DNA of 64,000 bases from Paenisporosarcina sp. FSL H8-0542 (GTDB lineage Bacteria; Bacillota; Bacilli; Bacillales_A; Planococcaceae), in NCBI RefSeq assembly GCF_038632915.1, contig NZ_CP152050.1:1767001-1831000 (forward strand), read 5' to 3'. The notes below the pieces were generated by a model that saw only the letters and a program-made list of their open reading frames with translations, was not told the origin of the DNA and did not search any database. How positions within the stretch are numbered: position 1 is the stretch's first letter; every line of letters starts with the position of its first letter. Positions 56,690 through 64,000 of the stretch are shown here, in pieces. Both the position numbers and the translations under genes were made by a program.

Positions 56690-56938
56690 ATTACCTTCCT
56701 GAGACAAAAAAGCGTTCAACTGTTTATTAGGGACATGAACGACTTTCCAAAGCCAAAATCCGCAGCCAAATCCAAATCAACCAGCCATTCATCTCTATAG
56801 TGAACATCGTGTTCGCGCCTAGCAACTCACCCGGGTCACTCGCACCCAATACACCAAACTAGAATACTAGCAACCGCAGCACCCAGCGCGAATACACAAA
56901 AAATGCAATACCCATAACGAGTAGAAAGAAGGAATATC
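56690..56938. other. Scar region with unlike base composition
   Basis: This 249-bp gap is richer in C than the flanking genes (for example CACCCGGGTCACTCGC) and contains no gene that I can support. On the minus strand a hydrophobic stretch (SFFLLVMGIAFFVYSRW) is open but lacks a start. It probably holds leftovers of a lost gene between the chimeric relic and the aminotransferase gene. Confidence 0.4.
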
Positions 56939-58120
56939 TTGTCAGGTATCCGGAACGAGAAGTCGAAGAGTGATGGGAATTCTCAACTAAATCCAAAGTC
57001 AGAGAAAATCTATCTTTCATCGCCACATATGAGTGAGGAAGGGTTTGAGCTGGCATTTGTTCAAGAGGCTTTTGATACGAATTGGATTTCACCACTTGGG
57101 GCAAATGTCGATCTGTTTGAGAAAGAGCTGGCTGAAAAAGTGGGAAGTACATCTGCAGCGGCCCTTTCATCAGGAACGGCAGCTCTTCATTTGGCTCTAA
57201 AAGCAGCTGGCGTCGAGCAAGGAGATATTGTTTTCTGTCAGTCGTTAACTTTTTCGGCGACGGCCAATCCCATCATTTATCAAAATGCCACTCCAGTTTT
57301 TATTGATAGTGATGATGAAACGTGGAATATGAGTCCTACCGCATTAGAAGAAGCGTTCCAGAAATATCCGAAGGTGAAAGCCGTCATAGTCGTACATTTA
57401 TATGGGTTATCGGCGAATATGGACCCGATCGCCCGGCTTTGCAAAAAACATCAGGTTGCGTTGATTGAAGATGCGGCTGAATCGCTTGGAACCTACTACA
57501 AAGGTACGCATACTGGGACTTTTGGAGACTATGGTGTTTTTTCTTTTAATGGTAACAAAATTATTACTTCTTCAGGCGGTGGGATGATAGTTTCGGACAA
57601 TGCGGAGAGGATTGCCAAGGTTCGATTCTGGGCTACACAAAGTCGAGATCCAGCAATTCACTATCAGCATAGTGAATTAGGATTTAATTACCGGATGAGT
57701 AATGTCGTTGCCGGAATTGGTCGAGGTCAGCTGAGAGTGCTAGAACAACGAGTGGCAAAGAAAAAATACATTTTTGAATTTTATCAAAAAGAGTTAAGCG
57801 GCCTGGATGGTGTGGAGTTTATGCCCATTCACGATTGGAATGAACCGAACTATTGGTTAACTGCCTTGACCCTAAGCGGAAAAGTTCGTCCACTAGACAT
57901 TATGAAAGCTCTTGAAAAAGAAAACATTGAATCAAGGCCAACTTGGAAGCCGATGCACTTGCAACCATACTTCGCGAAATACGATTTTATAGGAGCCAAT
58001 GTATCAGAAAAGTTATTTGAAAATGGTGTCTGTTTGCCATCTGATACAAAAATGACCGATGAGGACTTGGGAAGAGTCGCGGACACAATCAAAAAACTGT
58101 GGGGAGCCTCAAAAAATTGA
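56939..58120 (+). CDS. EpsN-like PLP aminotransferase (DegT family)
   Basis: The 393-residue protein resembles B. subtilis EpsN, which makes UDP-4-amino-sugars from UDP-4-keto sugars. Motifs: IYLSSPHMSEEGFE, FCQSLTFSATANPIIY, EDAAESLGT and FSFNGNKIITSSGGGM, with the PLP-binding Lys207. I used TTG 56939, since AGAAGGA lies 6 bases upstream. Functionally it would follow the dehydratase at 54683. Its stop overlaps the next gene's start. Confidence 0.9.
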   Translation: MSGIRNEKSKSDGNSQLNPKSEKIYLSSPHMSEEGFELAFVQEAFDTNWISPLGANVDLFEKELAEKVGSTSAAALSSGTAALHLALKAAGVEQGDIVFCQSLTFSATANPIIYQNATPVFIDSDDETWNMSPTALEEAFQKYPKVKAVIVVHLYGLSANMDPIARLCKKHQVALIEDAAESLGTYYKGTHTGTFGDYGVFSFNGNKIITSSGGGMIVSDNAERIAKVRFWATQSRDPAIHYQHSELGFNYRMSNVVAGIGRGQLRVLEQRVAKKKYIFEFYQKELSGLDGVEFMPIHDWNEPNYWLTALTLSGKVRPLDIMKALEKENIESRPTWKPMHLQPYFAKYDFIGANVSEKLFENGVCLPSDTKMTDEDLGRVADTIKKLWGASKN

Positions 58121-59373
58121 AAAAGAACATTTGGATCTTCAATCATTATGCCACCGATACGTTTAAAGACCTAGGGGGACGGCATTTTTGGTTTGCTGAA
58201 AACTTAATCCGCCAAGGACATCAAGCTACCATTTTTTGTGCAAGCACGATCCATAATACAGACGAGAATATTGATACAGGGGGTCAAAAATACAAAACGG
58301 ATGAAGTAAACGGCATTCCGTACGTATTTGTGAAGACTCCTAGTTATGTTGGAAATGGCAAACAACGAATTAAAAACATGATCGTATTCTATCGAAATCT
58401 GTTCCCCGTCTCAAAAGAGGTTGCAAAAATTCACGGGAAGCCTGATGTGATCCTCGCTTCAAGTGTTCATCCGCTAACTTTAATAGCGGGCATTAAACTC
58501 GCGAAAAAGTTTGGCATTCCTTGTGTTTGTGAAGTGCGGGATCTATGGCCTGAGTCCTTAATCGAATATGACTCGATAAAAAGAAATAGCTTAGTCACCA
58601 ATCTGCTATATTGTGGGGAAAGATGGATTTATAAAAAGTGTGACAAATTGATTTTTACGATGGAGGGTGGGAAAGATTACATAATTGAACGAGGGTGGAA
58701 CAAAGAACTCGGCGGACCGATTGATTTAACGAAAGTGCATCACATTAATAATGGTGTTGATTTAGAGCGTTTCACTGAAAATATAAAGCGTTATATAGTA
58801 GTGGATTCTGATTTAAACAACCCCAAACTGTTTAAGGTTGTGTACACAGGATCGATTCGGAAGGCAAACAATGTAGATCTGGTTGTAGAAATTGCAGACA
58901 TCATCCAGAAAAAAGGTGTTAATCATATAAAGTTTTTAATTTATGGGCGAGGAACAGAGAAAGAGAATTTAGAAAAATATTGTGTCGAACATGGAATTAA
59001 AAACATTCAATTTAAAGGGTTTGTCGATAAAAATCATATCCCGTATATTCTCAGTAAGTCCGATTTAAATATTGTGCAGCTTTTTTCACAAAACGGGCTC
59101 AAACGGTTTGGTACGAGTGTGAATAAAATGTTTGAATACTTTGCAAGTGGGAAACCAACGCTTTCAGGTTGTGAATATGGGTACGATCTCATTCGAAAAT
59201 ATCAATGTGGTATTGTGATCGATAATGCTAGTACGAATCAGCTTGCGGAAGCCATTATTAACCTGTCTAATATGCCTCAGGATGAAGTTGCAATTTATAG
59301 TCAAAATGCATTAAAAGCCGCACAAGACTATGATTTTAAAGTGTTAACTAGAAAGCTTGAACAGTTACTATAA
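58117..59373 (+). CDS. Glycosyltransferase, family 4 type
   Basis: The 418-residue GT-B protein has an N-terminal acceptor domain (IFNHYATDTFKDLGGRHFWF) and a C-terminal nucleotide-sugar domain (KVVYTGSIRKANNVDLVVE and EYFASGKPTLSG, with the Glu-X7-Glu region replaced). It is cytoplasmic or membrane associated. It probably adds one sugar to the undecaprenyl-linked repeat unit; the sugar is unknown. I chose TTG 58117 (GGGGAG upstream, TTGA overlap with the previous stop) over GTG 58099. Confidence 0.88.
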   Translation: MKKNIWIFNHYATDTFKDLGGRHFWFAENLIRQGHQATIFCASTIHNTDENIDTGGQKYKTDEVNGIPYVFVKTPSYVGNGKQRIKNMIVFYRNLFPVSKEVAKIHGKPDVILASSVHPLTLIAGIKLAKKFGIPCVCEVRDLWPESLIEYDSIKRNSLVTNLLYCGERWIYKKCDKLIFTMEGGKDYIIERGWNKELGGPIDLTKVHHINNGVDLERFTENIKRYIVVDSDLNNPKLFKVVYTGSIRKANNVDLVVEIADIIQKKGVNHIKFLIYGRGTEKENLEKYCVEHGIKNIQFKGFVDKNHIPYILSKSDLNIVQLFSQNGLKRFGTSVNKMFEYFASGKPTLSGCEYGYDLIRKYQCGIVIDNASTNQLAEAIINLSNMPQDEVAIYSQNALKAAQDYDFKVLTRKLEQLL

Positions 59374-59517
59374 TTTTATAGATTGGTGGTCAGGATGGGC
59401 TCTTTAAAGGAAAAATGGATAAGAATTCTGGAAGGATTACTTCATCAATGATTTTACAACACCAAAATTTTTAGCTGGAGAATTTTCCTTAAATACTGAT
59501 CTATGTAAGGATGTGAT

Positions 59518-60813
59518 CTGTCTATTATTAATATTACATTTAAAAAAAAATATCTATATACACTATTCGTAATAATCGTTTTTAAAATGCTATTGGAATA
59601 CGGTTACTTTTTATTTGTAAATCCAGTATTTGAATATGAAGGGTTTACTATTAAGATATCAATCTTTAAATTATTCGAATCTTACCTAGTAGTTTTCATC
59701 TTAAGTATTTTTATAATTAAATTAGAAAATCTAAGTTATCCAAGCAAAATTGTAGTATATGTACTGTTTATCAATTTACTTTTACCTATTTCATCACTTT
59801 ATTGGTTACAGGATCATTCACGAGAATTTTTTCTAACCATTTCACTGTCATTTTTATTACTTTTTTATATTCTAGTAAAAACCCCAATGCTAAAACTTCC
59901 TACTTTAAAAGAGGGGAAAAATTTATCATTTTTAATATTATTTTTCTTAACCATCATTGTTTATGTTTTTTTAATCGTTACTGGTGGTCTACAAAGAATA
60001 AATTTTGATCTATCAAATGTTTATTCAACTAGAGAAGAATTTAACGCTAGTAGTGATAATTGGTTAATGGATTATTTATTGCCTTGGCAAGCGCATATAA
60101 CAAATATCTTCTTGTTGATTTATGGATTGATCAGGAAAAATAGAATATTAGTTGTTATCTCCTTAATTTTACAAATTTCAATTTTTGCAATGACAGGACA
60201 TAAGAGTTATCTTTTTGCGCCTATTCTTATTTTTGGAATTTATTATTTCTTTAAAAAGGGTTATCAGAATAATATATTATTTTTTATCACATCTGCCTTA
60301 ATATTTTCACAAAGTACTTTATATATTTTGTACAGTATTTCTAATAACCCAAATATGTTATCGCTATTTTTAAGAAGGCTATTTTATGTTCCTGCACAGT
60401 TACATTTTTTATATTTTGATTTTTATGAGAACATGACGAAATATAAGTTGTCCGCATCTTTCCTTTCTTTTATCATTGATAATCCATATGGAACTAATCC
60501 AGTTTATTTAGTAGCACAAAAAGTATTTGGTAGAGACTTTAGCCCTAACGTAGGTATATTCGGGGATGCTTATTTGAATTTCGGAATAATTGGAATTCTA
60601 CTTTTTATGTTGATCTTAGGGGGAGTATTAAAAATATTAGATAGTGTGTCAAAAAATACTCCATTAGTTTTATCAACTGGAATTATCATCATTCCTGGAA
60701 CTGCACTAGTTGATGCAGCCCTATTTACTAGTCTTTTAACTCATGGAATATTATTTGCAATTTTTGTTATATGGCTAACTAATTCCGTGGTTAACAGACA
60801 CGAAAAGACTTGA
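59518..60813 (+). CDS. Wzy-like polysaccharide polymerase
   Basis: The protein has about ten transmembrane segments, a large loop near residues 160-190 (DLSNVYSTREEFNASS) and no soluble domain, the pattern of O-antigen/capsule polymerases. The first ATG is at 59587, but the frame is open to 59509 and encodes a natural-looking N-terminal part. AAGGATGTGAT, nearly the anti-Shine-Dalgarno complement, ends directly at a CTG at 59518. I therefore propose a CTG start (SIINITFKKKYLYTLFVIIV). The 59374-59517 gap holds no supported gene, only an 18-codon ORF at 59396. Confidence 0.75.
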   Translation: MSIINITFKKKYLYTLFVIIVFKMLLEYGYFLFVNPVFEYEGFTIKISIFKLFESYLVVFILSIFIIKLENLSYPSKIVVYVLFINLLLPISSLYWLQDHSREFFLTISLSFLLLFYILVKTPMLKLPTLKEGKNLSFLILFFLTIIVYVFLIVTGGLQRINFDLSNVYSTREEFNASSDNWLMDYLLPWQAHITNIFLLIYGLIRKNRILVVISLILQISIFAMTGHKSYLFAPILIFGIYYFFKKGYQNNILFFITSALIFSQSTLYILYSISNNPNMLSLFLRRLFYVPAQLHFLYFDFYENMTKYKLSASFLSFIIDNPYGTNPVYLVAQKVFGRDFSPNVGIFGDAYLNFGIIGILLFMLILGGVLKILDSVSKNTPLVLSTGIIIIPGTALVDAALFTSLLTHGILFAIFVIWLTNSVVNRHEKT

Positions 60814-60845
60814 TGGCAAGCTCAAAAAAAAATGAGGGTGGAAAA

Positions 60846-62156
60846 ATGGAGACTATAAAGGAAAAATTGCTTAATAAAACAGCAACACTGGGGGTCATAG
60901 GGCTAGGTTATGTTGGTCTTCCTCTTGCTGTGGAGAAGGCAAAAGCAGGGTACCGGACAATCGGATTCGATATACAAGATTCTAAAGTAGTTATGGTGAA
61001 TTCCGGTATCAATTACATTGGAGATGTCGTGAACGAAGACCTTGAACAAATCGTACAATCCGGCTACCTTACCGCCACCTCAGATTTTGCACAGGTTGCA
61101 CAGGCAGATTGTGTATGTATTTGTGTGCCGACACCGTTAGACCTCTATAAGCAACCGGATATTAGTTATGTGAAAGCTTCGGCAGAAAGTATTGTTCCTT
61201 ATATGCATAAAGGAATGTTAATCGTTTTAGAATCTACAACCTATCCCGGTACAACAGAAGAACTCCTGAAGCCGATTTTTGAATCATCGGGTCTGAAATG
61301 TGGGGTCGATTTCTATCTTGCGTTTTCGCCTGAACGAGTCGATCCGGGGAATTTACGCTATAAAACGAAAAATACCCCAAAAGTGGTAGGGGGAATGACT
61401 GCAAAATGTACGGAAATCGCAGCGAGTTTATATGAGAGCATTTTAGAAGCACCGATTTATCGGGTTTCATCACCTGCGATTGCAGAAATGGAAAAAATCT
61501 TAGAGAACACCTACAGAAATATCAATATTGGCCTCGTCAATGAATTAGCCATTCTTTGTAACAGAATGGGTATTAATTTCTGGGAAGTGGTCGATGCTGC
61601 TGCAACGAAACCCTATGGATTTCAGGCCTTTTACCCAGGGCCAGGTTTAGGGGGCCATTGTATTCCACTAGATCCCTATTATTTATCGTGGAAAGCGCGT
61701 GAATATGGGTTTCACACATCCATGATTGAGGCTTCCATGATGATCAATGACCGAATGCCGGAATACTGTGTGGAACGAGCAAGTAATATTTTAAACAAAT
61801 CGAAAAAGGCGTTAAGTGCATCGCGCATTTTAGTCCTTGGTGTCGCGTATAAACAGGATATTGAAGATTATCGAGAAAGCCCAGCGATTCGAGTTATCGA
61901 AGTATTAGAAAAAAACGCTGCTGATGTGATCTATTATGATCCTTATATTTCAGAATATCGTGATGAACACGGTGTGATCAAAAAAGGTGAATCAAAATTA
62001 ACTGCGGAGCTTATTGAAAGTGCTGATTTAGTAATGATCACAACTGCCCATACAAAGGTAGATTATGATTTCGTTCAGCAACATGCGAAGGCAATCTTTG
62101 ATACGAAAAATGCCATGCAGAATGTTTTGAATCGAGAAAAAATCGAATTGTTGTAA
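60846..62156 (+). CDS. UDP-N-acetyl-sugar 6-dehydrogenase (WecC/WbpA-type)
   Basis: This 436-residue enzyme oxidises a UDP-HexNAc to the uronic acid with NAD. Motifs: GVIGLGYVGLPLAVEKAKAG, CVPTPL, LESTTYPGTTEE and the catalytic Cys272 in GGHCIPLDPYYLSWKA, with a C-terminal UDP-binding domain (GVAYKQDIEDYRESP). I chose ATG 60846 after GAGGGTGG; the frame is open to 60810. The precise substrate (UDP-GlcNAc or UDP-ManNAc) is not readable. Confidence 0.93.
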   Translation: METIKEKLLNKTATLGVIGLGYVGLPLAVEKAKAGYRTIGFDIQDSKVVMVNSGINYIGDVVNEDLEQIVQSGYLTATSDFAQVAQADCVCICVPTPLDLYKQPDISYVKASAESIVPYMHKGMLIVLESTTYPGTTEELLKPIFESSGLKCGVDFYLAFSPERVDPGNLRYKTKNTPKVVGGMTAKCTEIAASLYESILEAPIYRVSSPAIAEMEKILENTYRNINIGLVNELAILCNRMGINFWEVVDAAATKPYGFQAFYPGPGLGGHCIPLDPYYLSWKAREYGFHTSMIEASMMINDRMPEYCVERASNILNKSKKALSASRILVLGVAYKQDIEDYRESPAIRVIEVLEKNAADVIYYDPYISEYRDEHGVIKKGESKLTAELIESADLVMITTAHTKVDYDFVQQHAKAIFDTKNAMQNVLNREKIELL

Positions 62157-62167
62157 GGGGAGACGAA

Positions 62168-62899
62168 ATGGAATTTACAACAAAAGCCTACATCGAGCTG
62201 CTGGAATTATTAAGACACAACGGGTATTACTTTTGCATGTATCGCGAAAGTGAAACTGTCAAAAAATCGGTCATCATCAGGCACGATGTTGATTTCTCAC
62301 TTGAAAAAGCACTAGAAATGGCCAGACTAGAACATGATCTAGCCGTGAAATCAACCTATTTCATTCTATTATCCACTAATTTTTATAATATCTTTTCAAA
62401 AGAATCCTTCGAAAAGCTAAAACAAATCCAGTCGTTAGGTCACGAAATTGGCATTCATTTTGATGAAAAACGATATGATATTCAAACTATTGAAGATATG
62501 CAGAAAGCTGTACAAATGGAAGCCAAAATTCTCGGTAACTTACTAAATACTGAAGTGAAGGTAGTTTCCATGCATCGACCTTCCAAACTCGTATTAGAAA
62601 ATGATATTCAATTCCATCAAATCATCAACTCCTATTCCTCCAAATACTTCAAAAGCATGAAATACGTATCAGATTCAAGAATGAATTGGCGAGAAGATCC
62701 GATTGAAACGATTGAATCTGGAAAATATGAAAAGCTGCACATTCTGACCCATCCTTTCTGGTATTCTACTGAAATTGAAACAATGGAAGTTAAGCTAAAG
62801 GACTTCCTCAAACAATCGATAAGTGAACGATATAATTTTATGTATGACAATTTCACCGCATTAGATCAAGTGATTGATTGGAAGGAGATAACAGGGTGA
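62168..62899 (+). CDS. Polysaccharide-deacetylase-like protein
   Basis: The 243-residue protein has a NodB-like start: [18 protein letters not shown], with the first metal Asp motif (HDVD), then [15 protein letters not shown] with the His-x-His-like metal site. The C-terminal half, including [14 protein letters not shown], is less typical. It may deacetylate a sugar or act on the polymer, but no signal peptide was found, so it acts inside the cell. It lies 11 bp after the dehydrogenase and overlaps the next gene. Confidence 0.75.
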   Translation: MEFTTKAYIELLELLRHNGYYFCMYRESETVKKSVIIRHDVDFSLEKALEMARLEHDLAVKSTYFILLSTNFYNIFSKESFEKLKQIQSLGHEIGIHFDEKRYDIQTIEDMQKAVQMEAKILGNLLNTEVKVVSMHRPSKLVLENDIQFHQIINSYSSKYFKSMKYVSDSRMNWREDPIETIESGKYEKLHILTHPFWYSTEIETMEVKLKDFLKQSISERYNFMYDNFTALDQVIDWKEITG

Positions 62900-63810
62900 T
62901 TCGTATAAAAGATATCACAGACTTTTTAGACACTACAGAAATGCCCTACACATTTATCGGTGATTCAGAACTCACGATTCATACCTATGTTTCCATTGAA
63001 AATATTGCTGCCAATTTAATTTCATGGATTAAAGACGAGAAAAAAATGCAAGCCATTATGGGAAAAGTCATTACAAATTCGCTCATTGTCTCACTACAAT
63101 TTGATACAAGTTCTTTTGAGAAGGCAAACTTTATTTTTTGTGACAATCCAAAAGCCATATACTTTACGATACTCAATCAATTTTTTCATGAAGAGACGAA
63201 GGTTGAATTTATTAGTGCAGCATCGGTTGTTGAAACGAGGAGTATCGGTAAACAGGTTTACATTGGTCACCATTGTTATATAGGGCCAGAAGTTGTGATT
63301 TCAGACAATGTACGAATCGAAAATAATGTTTCGATCCAAGGGAAAGTCACGATTGGAAAAGATACAATCATTCGTTCAGGTGCTGTGATTGGTACTGATG
63401 GGTTCGGCTATTTTGAAAATACTGACGGGATCAATGTTAGAGTTCCCCATTTTGGCGGTGTGATCATTGGCGAAGATGTGGAAATTGGGGCGAATACGTG
63501 TATTGACAGAGGAACGTTAGGGGATGTGGAAATCGGGAATCATGTAAAAATTAACAACCTTTGTCACATCGCCCATAATGTCATCATTGAAGATCATGTC
63601 ATGATTGCCGCGTTGGTCAATATCTCTGGAAGTGTGTGGATTAAGAAAAATGTTTATATCTCTCCTGCAGCGACGATTCGAAATCAAGTAACCATTGGCG
63701 CCAATAGTTTAATCGGCTTAGGTTCGGTCGTTGTAAAAGATGTGGAGGATAATGTGGTGATTGTCGGTGTGCCAGGAAAAAAAATAAGAAATCATGTGGG
63801 TGAGAAATGA
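62896..63810 (+). CDS. LpxD-like left-handed beta-helix acyltransferase
   Basis: The 304-residue product has an N-terminal UMP-binding-like domain (about 95 residues) and then hexapeptide repeats: [34 protein letters not shown] and the LpxD-type hallmarks [33 protein letters not shown] and [15 protein letters not shown] with the catalytic-type His. LpxD normally acylates a lipid A precursor in Gram-negative bacteria; here it more likely N-acylates a UDP-amino sugar of the polymer. The GTG start (AAGGAG upstream) overlaps the previous stop. Confidence 0.85.
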   Translation: MIRIKDITDFLDTTEMPYTFIGDSELTIHTYVSIENIAANLISWIKDEKKMQAIMGKVITNSLIVSLQFDTSSFEKANFIFCDNPKAIYFTILNQFFHEETKVEFISAASVVETRSIGKQVYIGHHCYIGPEVVISDNVRIENNVSIQGKVTIGKDTIIRSGAVIGTDGFGYFENTDGINVRVPHFGGVIIGEDVEIGANTCIDRGTLGDVEIGNHVKINNLCHIAHNVIIEDHVMIAALVNISGSVWIKKNVYISPAATIRNQVTIGANSLIGLGSVVVKDVEDNVVIVGVPGKKIRNHVGEK

Positions 63811-64000
63811 CGAACTTACGATTTGCCATCATCGGTTGCGGGAGGATTTCACCGAATCATCTGGCCGCCGCTATTCAAAATAAGTTAGACATTGTCGCCA
63901 TTTGTGATCTCGATGAAAAGAAAATGGAGCAGACCTTTTCAACATTTGATTTAGGGGTTGCAGTAACTAAATATACGGATTATCGACAGATGCTGGCAAT
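63807..64000 (+). CDS. Partial Gfo/Idh/MocA oxidoreductase
   Basis: Only the first 64 codons are in the window. They show the Rossmann nucleotide-binding start ([20 protein letters not shown]) and [13 protein letters not shown], typical of Gfo/Idh/MocA sugar-nucleotide oxidoreductases such as WbpB. The start overlaps the previous stop (ATGA). With the UDP-sugar dehydrogenase, an acyltransferase and an aminotransferase, it suggests a diamino-uronic-acid-type pathway. Confidence 0.85.
   Translation, partial: MTNLRFAIIGCGRISPNHLAAAIQNKLDIVAICDLDEKKMEQTFSTFDLGVAVTKYTDYRQMLA

Noticed and set aside
59396-59452. Tiny ORF between the glycosyltransferase and Wzy-like genes
   Set aside because: It has only 18 codons and no supporting feature beyond a weak ribosome binding site.

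Overview
The window looks like chromosome of a low-GC, Gram-positive member of the Bacillales, most likely a Planococcaceae-type organism (inference). The support is strong AGGAGG-type ribosome binding sites, frequent TTG starts, lipoprotein signal peptides, an EpsA/B/C-type capsule locus, and a core gene order (aconitase, yneP, yneQ, yneR, plsY, parE, parC) that matches Bacillus subtilis apart from insertions. No rRNA, tRNA or CRISPR was seen.

Left accessory region, 1-21.2 kb. Short genes for small membrane proteins, lipoproteins and unknown soluble proteins (also a DUF4304-like protein, a sulfatase-modifying-factor-like protein, a DUF3888-like protein and a glyoxalase-fold protein) alternate with a dispersed palindromic repeat of about 35-100 bp built around ACTAACGGG. 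The repeats all point the same way. Full copies read hairpin, Rho-independent terminator, hairpin. The layout recalls a gene-cassette array, and a broken tyrosine recombinase lies inside it, but no integron integrase is present and the repeat does not match the attC consensus. Three blocks interrupt the array: a MarR-controlled operon with two paralogous DUF3238-like proteins and an azoreductase (3.1-5.85 kb), a 1170-residue secreted subtilase (6.2-9.7 kb), and a 1368-residue secreted fusion of a phosphodiester glycosidase and a metallophosphatase (10.6-14.7 kb).

Housekeeping stretch, 21.2-30.1 kb: a secreted-type DNA/RNA nuclease fold, mscL, a lytic transglycosylase-like protein, a GlsB/YeaQ protein, a 35-residue small protein, an AlkD-like DNA glycosylase, a YfkAB radical SAM protein, a DCC thiol protein, a DinB-fold protein and aconitase.

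Branched-chain amino acid or acyl-compound block, 30.2-43.5 kb. A 1069-residue ATPase/TPR/SARP-type regulator is followed by a hairpin-rich repeat block and a Liv-type ABC transporter. A KAS III-like enzyme, an alpha/beta hydrolase, an SDR and an acyl-CoA ligase come next in the same run. Upstream of the transporter's binding protein lie two TTGTAAC heptamers, 4 bp apart and 8 bp before a -10 box, the spacing known for SARP operators, so the regulator probably activates this operon. yneP and yneQ resume the core order; a SpoIIS-type toxin-antitoxin module follows, then yneR, plsY, parE, parC and an MFS transporter.

Capsule or exopolysaccharide locus, 52.3-64 kb (continues past the right edge). 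It has a Wzz-like modulator, a CpsD-type tyrosine kinase, a PHP-type phosphatase, an EpsC/CapD-like dehydratase, a chimeric relic of a nucleotidyltransferase and a Wzz protein, and an EpsN-like aminotransferase. Next are a glycosyltransferase, a Wzy-like polymerase, a UDP-sugar dehydrogenase, a polysaccharide-deacetylase-like protein, an LpxD-like acyltransferase and a partial Gfo/Idh/MocA oxidoreductase. Together they suggest a polymer with amino sugars and a uronic acid.
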